Positions 54,408 through 63,985 are shown, counted from the first letter of the stretch. The stretch is DNA of 64,000 nt from Crocinitomicaceae bacterium (GCA_023957475.1 JAMLHA010000002.1:206420-270419), one strand, 5' to 3'. Numbers and translations: made by a program. The notes: generated from the letters alone by a model not told the origin.

Positions 54408-54524
54408 ATGAAAGTAAGAGCATCAGTAAAAAAACGTACTGCAGATTGCAAAATCGTTAAGAGAAAGGGTAGAGTTTATGTGATTAACAAGAAGAATCCT
54501 AAACTAAAACAAAGACAAGGTTAA
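54408..54524 (+). CDS. rpmJ: Ribosomal protein L36, zinc-free type
   Basis: 38 residues, start ATG 54408. [20 protein letters not shown] and the end [10 protein letters not shown] are typical. Only one of the classical CxxC...C...H zinc ligands remains (Cys14), so this is the zinc-independent form common in the phylum. Confidence 0.95.
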   Translation: MKVRASVKKRTADCKIVKRKGRVYVINKKNPKLKQRQG

Positions 54525-54536
54525 TTTTAGAAAATT

Positions 54537-54902
54537 ATGGCACGTATTGCAGGTATAGATTTACCAAAAAACAAAAGAGGTGTAATTGGGTTAACTTACA
54601 TCTTTGGAATTGGAAGAAGTACAGCTTCTAAGATTTTGAAAGACAATAACATTGATGAAAATATCAAAGTTAGTGAATGGAATGACGATCAAATTGGTTT
54701 GATTCGTGAAACAGTAAATACACTTAAAGTTGAGGGTAATTTACGTTCAGAAATCCAATTGAATATTAAACGATTGATGGATATCGGTTGTAATAGAGGT
54801 ATTCGTCACCGTGCTGGTCTTCCACTTAGAGGTCAAAGAACTAAAAACAATTCTCGTACTCGTAAGGGTAGAAGAAAAACAGTTGCAAATAAGAAGAAAT
54901 AA
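54537..54902 (+). CDS. rpsM: Ribosomal protein S13
   Basis: 121 residues. [20 protein letters not shown], then [11 protein letters not shown] and [19 protein letters not shown] with the basic tail are conserved. It bridges to the 50S subunit. It opens the alpha-type gene group. Confidence 0.96.
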   Translation: MARIAGIDLPKNKRGVIGLTYIFGIGRSTASKILKDNNIDENIKVSEWNDDQIGLIRETVNTLKVEGNLRSEIQLNIKRLMDIGCNRGIRHRAGLPLRGQRTKNNSRTRKGRRKTVANKKK

Positions 54903-54956
54903 TTTATTTCTGAACTTGTTGCAGAGTATAAGATTATTGAAAATAAAAGCTAAAAA

Positions 54957-55343
54957 ATGGCAAAATCAAATCAAAAAAAGAAGAAGAACGTTAAAGTTGA
55001 CGCATCGGGTGAAGCGCATATATTTGCTTCCTTCAACAATGTAATTATCTCTTTAACTAATGGAGCTGGTCAAGTAATTTCTTGGTCATCTTCAGGTAAA
55101 ATGGGCTTCAGAGGATCTAAAAAGAACACGCCTTATGCTGCTCTTGTAGCTGCTGAAGACGCTGCTAAAGAAGCACACGATTTCGGTTTACGTAGAGTAA
55201 AAGCGTATGTAAAAGGACCTGGTTCTGGTCGTGAATCCGCAATCAGAGCAATTCATAATGCAGGTATTGAAGTAACAGAAATCATTGATGTTACACCAAT
55301 TCCTCACAATGGATGTCGTCCTCCAAAAAGACGTAGAGTATAA
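54957..55343 (+). CDS. rpsK: Ribosomal protein S11
   Basis: 128 residues. [40 protein letters not shown] and the end [12 protein letters not shown] are diagnostic. It forms part of the 30S platform near the E site. Confidence 0.96.
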   Translation: MAKSNQKKKKNVKVDASGEAHIFASFNNVIISLTNGAGQVISWSSSGKMGFRGSKKNTPYAALVAAEDAAKEAHDFGLRRVKAYVKGPGSGRESAIRAIHNAGIEVTEIIDVTPIPHNGCRPPKRRRV

Positions 55344-55360
55344 TAAAGTATAATTAACAT

Positions 55361-55410
55361 AGAAAAGAACGCAATTGTCGAAGGAAAGCCTTAATTCACA
55401 ATTCTTTTCT
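55361..55410 (+). promoter_or_regulatory. Structured leader before rpsD
   Basis: AGAAAAG (55361-55367) plus AATTGT (55373-55378) pair with ACAATT plus CTTTTCT (55398-55410), giving 13 base pairs with one five-base bulge. A small inner hairpin AAGG/CCTT (55381-55392) sits in the loop. It ends 15 bases before ATG 55426. S4 is a known autoregulator in other bacteria, so this is a candidate S4 site. Confidence 0.65.
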
Positions 55411-55425
55411 TAAAACTAAAATAAG

Positions 55426-56034
55426 ATGGCAAGATACACAGGACCAAAAACAAAAATCGCACGTCGTTTCCGTGAGCCTATATTTGGAGCTGATAAAGCT
55501 TTGGATAAAAGACCATACGGACCAGGTCAACATGGACCAGCAAAACGTCGTGGAGGAAAACAATCTGAATACGCAATTCAGTTGGCAGAAAAACAAAAAG
55601 CGAAATACACTTACGGTATTTTAGAACGTCAGTTTGAAAACTTGTACAAAAGAGCAAATGCTCACCCAGGAATTACGGGTGAAGTTCTTTTACAATTGTG
55701 TGAAACTCGTTTGGATAATACGGTATATCGTTTAGGTGTTGCTCCAACAAGAAGTGCTGCACGTCAGTTGGTATCACACAAACACATCACAGTAAATGGA
55801 GAAATTGTAAACATTCCTTCATACCAATTAAAAGCTGGTGATGTTATTGGTGTTAGAGAAAAATCTAAATCACTTGAAGTGGTTACGGGATCTCTTTCAT
55901 CTAACGGAAAAAAATACGATTGGTTGGATTGGGATTCAGCTACCATGTTAGGAAAATTAATTCAAGTTCCTGCACGTGAAATGATTCCTGAGAATATTAA
56001 AGAACAACTTATCGTCGAATTGTATTCTAAATAA
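55426..56034 (+). CDS. rpsD: Ribosomal protein S4
   Basis: 202 residues. [20 protein letters not shown] at the start has no zinc cysteines. [20 protein letters not shown] and the S4 RNA-binding wording [19 protein letters not shown] are typical. It nucleates 16S 5'-domain assembly and, in E. coli and Bacillus, represses its own synthesis. A strong hairpin precedes it here. Confidence 0.96.
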   Translation: MARYTGPKTKIARRFREPIFGADKALDKRPYGPGQHGPAKRRGGKQSEYAIQLAEKQKAKYTYGILERQFENLYKRANAHPGITGEVLLQLCETRLDNTVYRLGVAPTRSAARQLVSHKHITVNGEIVNIPSYQLKAGDVIGVREKSKSLEVVTGSLSSNGKKYDWLDWDSATMLGKLIQVPAREMIPENIKEQLIVELYSK

Positions 56035-56055
56035 TAAAATAAATTAACCATTGTG

Positions 56056-56108
56056 TTGGAGCCAAAGGGTTGGGTGAACTCTTCATTCACTCAACCGCGC
56101 AACTCCAA
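56056..56108 (+). promoter_or_regulatory. Structured leader before rpoA
   Basis: An inner stem GGTTGGGTGAA (56068-56078)/TTCACTCAACC (56086-56096) has 11 pairs including one G-U. An outer stem TTGGAG (56056-56061)/CTCCAA (56103-56108) encloses it. The structure is GC-richer than its surroundings and ends 21 bases before ATG 56130. There is no T run. Confidence 0.65.
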
Positions 56109-56129
56109 AGCAAGTAAAACGAAGAAAAA

Positions 56130-57122
56130 ATGGCAATTTTAGATTTTCAAAAACCTGACAAGGTTATTATGATTGAATCCGATGAACACAAAGGACAGTT
56201 TGAATTACGTCCATTGGAGCCTGGATACGGAATCACAATTGGTAACGCACTACGTCGTATTTTACTTTCCTCTTTGGAAGGTTATGCGATTTCTTCTATT
56301 AAGATTAAAGGTGCTGACCACGAATTTACAACTGTTAAAGGAGTTGTAGAAGATGTTACAGAAATCATTTTGAACTTAAAGCAAGTTCGCTTTAAGCAAC
56401 AAATTGAAGGTACTGATAACGAAGTTGTAGCAATTACTATTTCAGGGCAAGATCAATTAACAGCTGGTGATATCGGTAAATTCACTTCTGCTTTTCAAGT
56501 TTTGAACCCAGATTTAGTTATTTGTAACTTAAACAAGTCAGTTAAATTAGAAATCGAATTGACAATCATTAAGGGTAGAGGATATGTTCCTGCTGAAGAA
56601 AATCAAGTAAGCGGTGCTGCTTTTGGAACAATCGCTATTGATTCCATCTTTACACCTATAAAAAACGTTAAGTTTACAATTGAAAACTATCGTGTTGAAC
56701 AAAAAACTGACTACGAAAAGTTGGTGTTTGATATCATAACTGATGGTTCAATTCATCCAAAAGAAGCTTTGAAAGAAGCTGCTAAAATTTTAATTCACCA
56801 TTTCTTATTGTTCTCTGACGAGCGTATCACTTTGGATAGCGAAATTAAATCAGAAACAGAAGAATTTGATGAAACTTCATTGCACATGAGACAGTTGTTG
56901 AAATCAAAATTGGTGGATATGGACTTGTCTGTACGTGCATTGAATTGCTTGAAAGCAGCTGACGTTGAAACATTAGGAGATTTGGTCACTTACAATAAAA
57001 ATGATTTATTGAAGTTCCGTAACTTTGGTAAGAAATCACTTACTGAGTTGGAAGACTTAGTGGACAACAAAGGTTTGAACTTTGGAATGAATGTTTCAAA
57101 ATACAAATTGGATAAAGATTAG
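56130..57122 (+). CDS. rpoA: RNA polymerase alpha subunit
   Basis: 330 residues. The N-terminal assembly domain has [20 protein letters not shown] and [17 protein letters not shown] linker follows, and the C-terminal domain (about 250-320) has [24 protein letters not shown] wording at positions about 269-288 and [14 protein letters not shown], the helices that bind UP elements and activators. The dimer starts core RNA polymerase assembly. Length is normal. Confidence 0.97.
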   Translation: MAILDFQKPDKVIMIESDEHKGQFELRPLEPGYGITIGNALRRILLSSLEGYAISSIKIKGADHEFTTVKGVVEDVTEIILNLKQVRFKQQIEGTDNEVVAITISGQDQLTAGDIGKFTSAFQVLNPDLVICNLNKSVKLEIELTIIKGRGYVPAEENQVSGAAFGTIAIDSIFTPIKNVKFTIENYRVEQKTDYEKLVFDIITDGSIHPKEALKEAAKILIHHFLLFSDERITLDSEIKSETEEFDETSLHMRQLLKSKLVDMDLSVRALNCLKAADVETLGDLVTYNKNDLLKFRNFGKKSLTELEDLVDNKGLNFGMNVSKYKLDKD

Positions 57123-57189
57123 TATCGCATAAATTAAGTTAAATAGCGTAATAGGTGGCAAGTACTAACGCGATACATTAAAAGTACTT
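57122..57189 (+). promoter_or_regulatory. Pseudoknot-capable leader before rplQ
   Basis: Two interlocked pairs are seen. GTATCGC (57122-57128) matches GCGATAC (57170-57176), and AAGTACT (57160-57166) matches AGTACTT (57183-57189). The order a-b-a'-b' allows an H-type pseudoknot, with a' lying in the loop of hairpin b. Segment a starts on the last base of the rpoA stop codon, so terminating ribosomes would cover it. Regulatory use is inferred. Confidence 0.6.
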
Positions 57190-57219
57190 ACTAACCGTTA
57201 CTTACGAAATTAAATAAAA

Positions 57220-57789
57220 ATGAGACACGGTAAAAAAAACAATCACTTAGGAAGAACAGCTTCACACAGAAGCGCTATGTTGTCGAATATGGCTTCTTCT
57301 TTAATTTTGCACAAACGTATTAACACAACTGTTGCGAAAGCAAAAGCGTTAAGATCTTATGTTGAACCTCTTTTAACAAAGTCAAAAGAAGATACAACAC
57401 ACAATAGACGTACTGTTTTTAGTTATTTGCAAAATAAAGAAGTTGTTACTGAATTATTCAGAACAGTTGCTCCTAAAATTGCTGATCGTCCAGGAGGTTA
57501 TACTCGTATTATTCGTACTGGATACAGATTGGGTGATAATGCTGAAATGTGTATGATGGAATTAGTTGATTTCAACGAAATCTACACAAAAGATACTAAG
57601 AAAACTACTCGTCGTTCTAGAAGAAGTTCTGGTGCTAAAACTGAAGCTCCTGCTGCAACAGAAGTTGTAGAGGAAACTCCAGTAGCTGAAGTAGTAGAAG
57701 AAACTCCTGTAGTTGAAGAATCTAACGAAGAAGCAACTGATGCTCCAGAAGCATCTGCAGAAACGGAAGAAACTGAAGATAAAGAGTAA
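57220..57789 (+). CDS. rplQ: Ribosomal protein L17 with acidic C-terminal extension
   Basis: 189 residues. The first 115 are ordinary L17: [40 protein letters not shown] and [21 protein letters not shown]. After a basic TRRSRRSS hinge, about 55 residues rich in Glu, Val, Ala and Thr follow, with three repeats around VVEETPV. This nearly disordered acidic tail is absent from E. coli L17 (127 residues). The gene ends the superoperon before a strong terminator. Confidence 0.94.
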   Translation: MRHGKKNNHLGRTASHRSAMLSNMASSLILHKRINTTVAKAKALRSYVEPLLTKSKEDTTHNRRTVFSYLQNKEVVTELFRTVAPKIADRPGGYTRIIRTGYRLGDNAEMCMMELVDFNEIYTKDTKKTTRRSRRSSGAKTEAPAATEVVEETPVAEVVEETPVVEESNEEATDAPEASAETEETEDKE

Positions 57790-57808
57790 TTTTCTCAAAA
57801 ATAATGAA

Positions 57809-57839
57809 GAGGGTTGTTAGTTTTAACAACCCTTTTTTA
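57809..57839 (+). terminator. Terminator of the ribosomal superoperon
   Basis: GGGTTGTTA (57811-57819) and TAACAACCC (57824-57832) form a nine-pair stem with a four-base loop, followed by TTTTTTA. It begins 20 bases after the rplQ stop. Confidence 0.93.
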
Positions 57840-57928
57840 TTGCATAATATTCGTAGCTAAACAATAATGCTAAATTAAAAGGTAACTTGAAAAGTAAAAT
57901 TATTATACTTAACAGAAGCTTTTTATTA

Positions 57929-58678
57929 TCAAAATTTTTCAAATGCTCCCAATCCGAACAACGCAAAATCGTATTTAACAGGATCGTTTTTGTCAAATGT
58001 ACGCAGAGTAAGCATTAATTCTTCCAATGCTTTCCAGTCATCTTGTGTGCGGGTTAAAAGCCCAAGTTTCCGAGCGTTTTTACTAGTGTGCACATCTAAT
58101 GGGAGATACAATTCTGATGTGTGAATGGATTTCCAAATACCAAAATCAACTCCTTTTTTATCACTTCGAACCATCCAACGGAGATACATGTTCAAACGTT
58201 TACAAACTGAATTTTTAAGTGGATTGGATAGGTGTTTTTCGGAGCGTATTTCATGTTTTGTTTGCAAAAACTGTTCTCTAAAACGTATAATTCGCCCTTT
58301 TATGCCGTTTATTTCATGATGTGCGGAAAATGCTTGTTCCAAACTACCTGTTTTGTAAATGGATTGAAGTGAACGTAGATAAAAATCCAAATCTTGTGCA
58401 TTAAATGTTCGGTGCACAAATGCTAAATCGCGTGGGGTAAAATCGAGTATGAATTGATGTGGAGCATTGTCCATGATCTCCATTAACTTTTTTCCATTTC
58501 GGATAATCATTGTGCGGTTCCCCCAGGCAATGGTAGAAATTAAAAATCCACTTATTTCGATGTCTTCTTTTTTGGAAAATGAATGGGGTAGTTGAATGGG
58601 GTCGGATTCGATGAACAAAGGATTTTCATAGCAATCAGCTTTGTAATCTAAGAATTCTTTTAATTCTTGTTGCGTCAT
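57929..58678 (-). CDS. TIGR02757/DUF2400 family protein
   Basis: 249 residues. FLISTIAWGNRTMIIRNGKK near 46-65, then RWMVRSDKKGVDFGIW and LYLPLDVHTSKNARKLGL near 190 are the family marks. It recalls the helix-hairpin-helix DNA glycosylase fold (AWGNR and a later Asp), but no activity is proven for this Bacteroidota-wide family. Its start abuts the stop of the ABC gene upstream, so it is the third gene of the ribBA operon. Confidence 0.82.
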   Translation of the reverse strand: MTQQELKEFLDYKADCYENPLFIESDPIQLPHSFSKKEDIEISGFLISTIAWGNRTMIIRNGKKLMEIMDNAPHQFILDFTPRDLAFVHRTFNAQDLDFYLRSLQSIYKTGSLEQAFSAHHEINGIKGRIIRFREQFLQTKHEIRSEKHLSNPLKNSVCKRLNMYLRWMVRSDKKGVDFGIWKSIHTSELYLPLDVHTSKNARKLGLLTRTQDDWKALEELMLTLRTFDKNDPVKYDFALFGLGAFEKF

Positions 58679-59332
58679 TTACTCAATGATTTGCCCGTCT
58701 TTCATTGTAATCATTCGGTCGGCCATTTTTGCCAATTCTTGGTTGTGGGTAACAATTACAAACGTTTGTTGAAACTCCGTTCTAAGCTCAAAAAATAATT
58801 GGTGCAAGGAAGTGGAGTTTTCGGTATCTAAATTTCCAGAAGGCTCGTCAGCAAAAATGATACTTGGATTGTTGATTAATGCACGGGCAACGGCAACACG
58901 TTGTTGTTCACCACCAGAAAGTTCATTTGGTTTGTGTTCACTTCTATGAGCTAAGCCCAATCTTTCAAGTAATGATAGAGCTGTTTTCTTTGCTTCATTC
59001 ATGGTTTTCCCATTCATCATCGCAGGGATACAAACATTTTCCAATGCAGTAAATTCGGGTAAAAGTTGATGAAATTGAAAAATAAAACCAATGTGCTGGT
59101 TTCTAAACTCAGCCATTTTTTTTGAAGAAAGATTAAATGGATTGATACCATTTATTTCTACAGTTCCTTTATTGGGTTTGTCCAACGTACCTAAAATTTG
59201 AAGCAACGTTGTTTTTCCAGCTCCAGATGATCCAACAATAGAGACAACTTCTCCTTTTTTTATTTCTAAGTTGATGCCTTTTAGAATTTCTAAATCATCA
59301 AAACTCTTATGGATATCTTTTGCTATTAACAT
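58679..59332 (-). CDS. lolD: ABC transporter ATP-binding protein, LolD-like
   Basis: 217 residues. Walker [10 protein letters not shown] near 33-41, Q-loop [16 protein letters not shown], signature [15 protein letters not shown] near 138-152, Walker [13 protein letters not shown] and the H-loop VTHN. The sequence fits the LolD/MacB-like group, which powers lipoprotein release from, or substrate extrusion at, the inner membrane. The membrane partner is not encoded next to it. It lies directly between ribBA and the TIGR02757 gene without gaps. Confidence 0.85.
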   Translation of the reverse strand: MLIAKDIHKSFDDLEILKGINLEIKKGEVVSIVGSSGAGKTTLLQILGTLDKPNKGTVEINGINPFNLSSKKMAEFRNQHIGFIFQFHQLLPEFTALENVCIPAMMNGKTMNEAKKTALSLLERLGLAHRSEHKPNELSGGEQQRVAVARALINNPSIIFADEPSGNLDTENSTSLHQLFFELRTEFQQTFVIVTHNQELAKMADRMITMKDGQIIE

Positions 59333-60556
59333 TTACGAATTCTTTTTGGTGAGTTTTAATGTATGCCCCATCTTGTCTTTTTTGGTTCTCAAATAGAACT
59401 CGTTGTATTGATTGCTCTCTATTTCAATAGGCACATTTTCAACAATTTCCAATCCATAGCCAATTAATCCCGTACGTTTTGTTGGGTTATTGGTCATTAA
59501 ACGCATTTTTGTTACACCTAAATCACTTAAAATTTGAGCGCCAACACCGTAATCACGTTGATCGCTTTTAAAACCAAGATGTAAATTTGCCTCCACAGTA
59601 TCCAATCCTTCTTCTTGAAGCTTGTATGCTCTTAATTTATTCAGCAAACCAATACCTCTACCTTCTTGATTCATATAGATAATTACACCTTTTCCTTCTT
59701 CTTGAATCATTTCCATGGCTTTTTCCAGTTGTGGACCACAATCGCAACGACATGAACCAAAAATATCACCAGTCATGCACGAAGAGTGAACACGCACTAA
59801 AATAGGCTCATTTTTATCCCATTCACCTTTGATTAAAGCTAAATGATCTTGATCTGTTAACTTTTCTTTGTAAGCTACCATTCTAAAATCACCATATTTC
59901 GTAGGCATTTCAACTTCAACATCACGTTCAATCAATGATTCGTGGTGCATTCTGTATTTGATTAATTGCTCGATGGAAATCAATTTTAAATCAAATTTCT
60001 TTGCAACTTCCATTAATTGAGGAAGACGCGCCATAGTACCATCTTCGTTTAATATTTCAACGAGAATACCAGCTGGTGTCAATCCTGCTAAACGAGCCAA
60101 ATCAACAGAAGCTTCTGTATGCCCAGTTCTCCTCAATACTCCACCTTCTTTTGCACGAAGAGGGAAAATATGTCCAGGGCGACCTAAATCACTTGGTTTT
60201 GTGGATGGGTCAACCAATGCTTTAATTGTTTTAGCTCTATCGTGAACAGAAATACCTGTTGTACAACCGTTACCAATTAAATCCACAGAAACGGTAAATT
60301 GCGTTTCATGAAGCACCGTATTATTGGATACCATTTGTGTTAAACCTAATTCATCGCAACGTTCACCTGTAAGCGGTGCACAAATTAATCCACGTCCATG
60401 AGTCGCCATAAAGTTAATCATTTCTGGAGTTGCCATATCAGCAGCAGCAATAAAATCACCTTCATTTTCTCTGTCCTCATCATCAACTACAATAATGACT
60501 TTGCCTTTACGAATATCTTCGATTGCTTCTTCGATAGTATTTAAAACGGTTGACAT
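59333..60556 (-). CDS. ribBA: Bifunctional riboflavin enzyme RibBA
   Basis: 407 residues. The N-terminal 3,4-dihydroxy-2-butanone 4-phosphate synthase has [12 protein letters not shown] near 25-36, SVHDRAKTI and [10 protein letters not shown]. The C-terminal GTP cyclohydrolase II (from about 205) has the zinc site [17 protein letters not shown] near 258-274 and [14 protein letters not shown] near 295. Together they make both riboflavin precursors. The two-domain fusion is standard. No FMN riboswitch is visible in the 56 bases upstream; a -7 element is at 60578-60585. Confidence 0.96.
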   Translation of the reverse strand: MSTVLNTIEEAIEDIRKGKVIIVVDDEDRENEGDFIAAADMATPEMINFMATHGRGLICAPLTGERCDELGLTQMVSNNTVLHETQFTVSVDLIGNGCTTGISVHDRAKTIKALVDPSTKPSDLGRPGHIFPLRAKEGGVLRRTGHTEASVDLARLAGLTPAGILVEILNEDGTMARLPQLMEVAKKFDLKLISIEQLIKYRMHHESLIERDVEVEMPTKYGDFRMVAYKEKLTDQDHLALIKGEWDKNEPILVRVHSSCMTGDIFGSCRCDCGPQLEKAMEMIQEEGKGVIIYMNQEGRGIGLLNKLRAYKLQEEGLDTVEANLHLGFKSDQRDYGVGAQILSDLGVTKMRLMTNNPTKRTGLIGYGLEIVENVPIEIESNQYNEFYLRTKKDKMGHTLKLTKKNS

Positions 60557-60577
60557 ATTTTTATCTATTAGCTATTA

Positions 60578-60585
60578 CAAATTTA
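60578..60585 (-). promoter_or_regulatory. -7 element of the ribBA operon
   Basis: TAAATTTG on the minus strand, 21 bases before the ribBA start and after the helicase stop. Confidence 0.5.
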
Positions 60586-60612
60586 CTATTATTTATTGGT
60601 AGAATGCTGCAT

Positions 60613-62121
60613 TTAATCATCTAATACGCTTCTTAATTTTTGACGTAATTGTCTATTGTAAGTTTCCATTAAGTATTTAAAGTAGTTATTGGTACTTTTG
60701 GCAATGCATTTGGTATATAGCTTTAATCGGTGTTCGATGTGGTCTTGCAAAGCATCTTGAATGGCAATGGCATCAAAAAAATCTTCAGAAGCTTCTTTGA
60801 TTACTTCAAAATGATTTTCCAATGATTTATCGACAGCGATTTTTCCTTTTTCACTGTTGTCTAAGCATTCATAATAAACATCTTTGATACTAAAAGATTC
60901 TAATTTTGCCGTATCGATGATTTCAGCTAATTTTTTTGGAAATTCAAATTCTACCTCAAATTCCAAATCATCCGATTCAGATAAGCGTGATTCTAAGAAA
61001 CGGTCTGGAAATCTAAATGCATCTTGCCAATTGATATAATCTTGCCAAATACCAAAACGACGCACGTTATTTCCTAAGTCAATGACTTTAAAATAATCTT
61101 TTTTAGGAAGTTTGCGAGAGCCCCTACCAATCATTTGATGATATAGCGTTAACGAACGAGTGGCTCTATTTAAAATAATTGTTTCTACAGTTGGTTCGTC
61201 AAAACCTGTTGTCAATATACCTACGGATGTTAAAATAGCATCGGGTGTTTCTTTGAACCATTTTAGCACATCTTTTCGATCTTTATCGGAGAATGTAGAA
61301 TCGAGGTGACGAATTTTGAAACCACGTTTTTTAAATGTTTCTTCAACACGAATGGATGTTTCAATACCAGGATTAAAAACCAATGTTTTTGTTCCAACAG
61401 CAATTTCTTCGTAAGCAAATAGCAATTTTTCTTGCATGAAATAATTACCGTATAAAACATCGGAACTTGAAATCGTAAAATCACCGTTTGAACCAATTTT
61501 TAATCCATGAAGATTTACGTCATAAGTAAATGTCTCAGCATTTGCAAGGTATTGATTTTCAATCAAGGAAGCAATGCTTTCACCCACAATTAATTTATTG
61601 TAATTGTCGTTAAGAGGTAATACTCTGTTGCTACTTAGTGGAGTAGCGGTAACTCCAAGTATATTTCCTCCTTGGTAAAATTGGAATATTTTTCTAAAAC
61701 TATTGTAATGTGCTTCGTCAACAATGACTAAACCAATTCCTTCAATGAAGTTTTCATTATCTTGCAAACGATTGTTTAATGTTTCAACCATTGCAATGAA
61801 GCAAGAGTATTCGTTTTGATCTGGAACTGATTTTACTTCTGAATTGATTATTTTATTGTTGACTCCAATCGCTGTAAGTTGTTTAGAGGTTTGGACAGAT
61901 AATTCAATACGATGTGTTAAAATCAATACTTTTTTGTTCCATTCATCAATATACCGTTTCGCAATTTCTGAGAAAATAACTGTTTTACCGCCGCCAGTAG
62001 GAAGTTGGTAAAGGAGATTGAAGTTATCTCCATTGCTTTTTAATTCATCAATAATTGTGTTGACAGTCTTTTCTTGAAAAGGATATAATTTCTTAGCTGT
62101 TTCTAAATCTGTATCGATCAT
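60613..62121 (-). CDS. Superfamily 2 DEAD/DEAH-box helicase
   Basis: 502 residues. Motif I is LPTGGGKTVIFSEI near 40-53, motif II VDEAHYNSF near 134, motif III GVTATPL, a C-terminal RecA domain has LVFNPGIETSIRVEE, and motif VI is HQMIGRGSRKL near 327-337. It resembles the Ssl2/RadD-like helicase group acting on nucleic acid or in restriction-like systems. About 150 C-terminal residues are not recognised. No nuclease or methylase gene is adjacent, so it stands alone. Its -7 element is at 62140-62147. Confidence 0.82.
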   Translation of the reverse strand: MIDTDLETAKKLYPFQEKTVNTIIDELKSNGDNFNLLYQLPTGGGKTVIFSEIAKRYIDEWNKKVLILTHRIELSVQTSKQLTAIGVNNKIINSEVKSVPDQNEYSCFIAMVETLNNRLQDNENFIEGIGLVIVDEAHYNSFRKIFQFYQGGNILGVTATPLSSNRVLPLNDNYNKLIVGESIASLIENQYLANAETFTYDVNLHGLKIGSNGDFTISSSDVLYGNYFMQEKLLFAYEEIAVGTKTLVFNPGIETSIRVEETFKKRGFKIRHLDSTFSDKDRKDVLKWFKETPDAILTSVGILTTGFDEPTVETIILNRATRSLTLYHQMIGRGSRKLPKKDYFKVIDLGNNVRRFGIWQDYINWQDAFRFPDRFLESRLSESDDLEFEVEFEFPKKLAEIIDTAKLESFSIKDVYYECLDNSEKGKIAVDKSLENHFEVIKEASEDFFDAIAIQDALQDHIEHRLKLYTKCIAKSTNNYFKYLMETYNRQLRQKLRSVLDD

Positions 62122-62139
62122 TTTTTTTTAATGGGGCTA

Positions 62140-62147
62140 CAAAATTA
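62140..62147 (-). promoter_or_regulatory. -7 element of the helicase gene
   Basis: TAATTTTG on the minus strand, 18 bases before the start codon at 62121. Confidence 0.45.
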
Positions 62148-62293
62148 CTGTCTTTATTCTGATTTAGCAAATAATTGATAAAAGAATAACAGATTTCAAG
62201 TTAAAAGTTCTTAAAAGTAAATTTTTTTGATGATTTTTTGCCGATGAATCGTTGTTTTCGTTTGTTATATGTAATTTTATCAAAAATAGAGGT

Positions 62294-62686
62294 ATGAAAA
62301 TTGTAAGTGGTATTCAATCAATTTTACTAACAGTAATCGGATTTATGTCGTTGTTTATGACTTTTTCCATTGTTTTTGATTTGTTTGGCATTCGTGAAAA
62401 GGAAGGAAATTATGTGATGTTTGTGGTGATTGCCAATATGATTTGTGGGTTTTTGTATTTGGCTACAGTAGTTAATAATTGGAAAAAACACTATAAAACA
62501 AGCTTTTACCTATTAATTTTGGCTTTAGTCATTTTAATTACAACCTTTATTTGCTTTAAGTTTCACATCGATGGTGGTGGGATTTATGAACCTCGAACGG
62601 TAAAAGCAATGACTTTTAGAACAGTATTTACATTTGTCATGGCATTGATTGGCTACTTTTCATTTAAAAATCAGAAGGTTAATTAA
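62294..62686 (+). CDS. Small four-helix membrane protein of unknown function
   Basis: 130 residues from ATG 62294 (MKIVSGIQ). The frame extends upstream to 62252 but without a better start. Four hydrophobic segments are seen: about 7-29, 39-60, 67-87 (YLLILALVILITTFI) and 107-124. Loops are short and charged. I do not recognise the family. It stands alone between the helicase and the barrel protein. Confidence 0.6.
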   Translation: MKIVSGIQSILLTVIGFMSLFMTFSIVFDLFGIREKEGNYVMFVVIANMICGFLYLATVVNNWKKHYKTSFYLLILALVILITTFICFKFHIDGGGIYEPRTVKAMTFRTVFTFVMALIGYFSFKNQKVN

Positions 62687-62722
62687 CTACCATTGACACA
62701 CAAAATACCGCATCTGGCTAAA

Positions 62723-62730
62723 TAGATTTG
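62723..62730 (+). promoter_or_regulatory. -7 element of the outer-membrane protein gene
   Basis: TAGATTTG, 65 bases before ATG 62796 and 20 before the alternative ATG 62751. Confidence 0.45.
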
Positions 62731-62795
62731 TTAAAAGGAAAACAAAATACATGATTTTACCGTTATTAGTGAAAATATTTGGCAAATTTGTAGGC

Positions 62796-63569
62796 ATGAA
62801 TAGATATATAGTCGTTTTATTGTTTTTGTTTTTTACATTTTCTACTTGTTTCGCACAAGAAATTATTGGGAAAGAAAAGGCAAAATCTTTTTTCGGATTT
62901 CAAATTAAACCGATTTTTCCGGCTGTATTTATGGGCACAACAAAAAAGGATATCAGTGTAAAGAATTTTAATACATCCATACGGTTGACAACCAGTTATT
63001 CGTTTGGAGCAGTGGTAAGAGCAGGTATTACTAAGTTGATAGCCATAGAAACAGGAATTAATTTGACGCAAAGAAATTACAAGTTGAATTATTCCATACC
63101 TGATTCAAATATTTATTTAGACAGTCGATTGAGATATGTGACGTATGATATTCCTGTTGCAGCATTGTTTTACATTCGTTTAGCAAAACCAGTTTATATG
63201 AACGTATCCATTGGTGCGGCATTGTCGTATAATCCAACAGCGGCTGGAATTAAAAATATGCCGGGTGGTTACCATGATTTTCGTCAGTTAGCATTGGGTA
63301 AAAAGTTGGTTGGAGAAGCATTGGGAAATGTTGGTTTTGAATACAGAACGGAAAAAGCGGGCGTTTTTTATTTGGGTGCAGAGGCGCGTATTCCGTTTAG
63401 CCCTTTATTTTATTTAAAATCAGAATACCGTTATCAAGGATATCAGTTGGAAACAGATGCAGAACATCAAGGGAAAATTAACGGTTCTTATTTAGCACTT
63501 CAAATAAAATATTTCTTCCCGATTTCAACAATTAAGGGAAGTCCAGTAAAACGACCAATAGAACAGTAA
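62796..63569 (+). CDS. Outer-membrane beta-barrel protein (PorT-like)
   Basis: 257 residues from ATG 62796, chosen because it gives a normal signal peptide (MNRYIVVLLFLFF to CFAQ, about 1-21). ATG 62751 would add 15 residues before it. The mature chain has alternating amphipathic strands (SYSFGAVVRAGITKL, YVTYDIPVAALFYIRL, YMNVSIGAALSYN) and ends ALQIKYFFPI, as expected for an eight-to-ten-strand barrel of the PorT/outer-membrane-beta-barrel group. It probably sits in the outer membrane. Ligand unknown. Confidence 0.65.
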   Translation: MNRYIVVLLFLFFTFSTCFAQEIIGKEKAKSFFGFQIKPIFPAVFMGTTKKDISVKNFNTSIRLTTSYSFGAVVRAGITKLIAIETGINLTQRNYKLNYSIPDSNIYLDSRLRYVTYDIPVAALFYIRLAKPVYMNVSIGAALSYNPTAAGIKNMPGGYHDFRQLALGKKLVGEALGNVGFEYRTEKAGVFYLGAEARIPFSPLFYLKSEYRYQGYQLETDAEHQGKINGSYLALQIKYFFPISTIKGSPVKRPIEQ

Positions 63570-63577
63570 TTGATAAA

Positions 63578-63985
63578 TTATTTTTTATTAGTCAATACAA
63601 AATCTACGCGCATATTGGCCAATTCATCTTCTCGTGTTTTTTCAGGGAAAACAACAGGAATGGTGTTTTTCATTCCTTGAGTGGTTATTTGATGTTTATC
63701 AACGCCAAAAAACACTAAGAAATTTCGAACGACTTTTGCTCTTTTTTTAGCTAATCCATTTTTATTAACGCAACAAACGTGCCCTCTAACCAGTACATGG
63801 AGGTTTGGATTTTTTGAAAGAGTATCAGCTAAACGGTATATTAATGGATAATATTCTGGTTTTAATTCCGAAGACGCGTGTTCAAATTGCAACGAAAGTT
63901 TATTAAAATCAATGTCCTTGGCATAACTTTGAGCGTGCACATTACTTGTGAGAACTACTATTAATATATAGAAAAGTAATTTCAT
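63578..63985 (-). CDS. Small OmpA-like periplasmic protein
   Basis: 135 residues from ATG 63985; an upstream TTG is rejected because it spoils the signal peptide (MKLLFYILIVVLTSNVHAQ). The mature part matches an OmpA C-terminal domain: FEHASSELKPEYYPLIYRLA, then VLVRGHVCC in place of the usual GHTD, and AKKRAKVVRNFLVFFGVDKHQI, then ANMRVDFVL. It would bind peptidoglycan, but the Asp of GHTD is replaced by a Cys pair, so binding may differ. It converges with the barrel gene, and the upstream region leaves the window. Confidence 0.7.
   Translation of the reverse strand: MKLLFYILIVVLTSNVHAQSYAKDIDFNKLSLQFEHASSELKPEYYPLIYRLADTLSKNPNLHVLVRGHVCCVNKNGLAKKRAKVVRNFLVFFGVDKHQITTQGMKNTIPVVFPEKTREDELANMRVDFVLTNKK

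Noticed and set aside
60557..60612. FMN riboswitch before ribBA
   Set aside because: The gap is 56 AT-rich bases with a -7 element and none of the conserved RFN-element helices.
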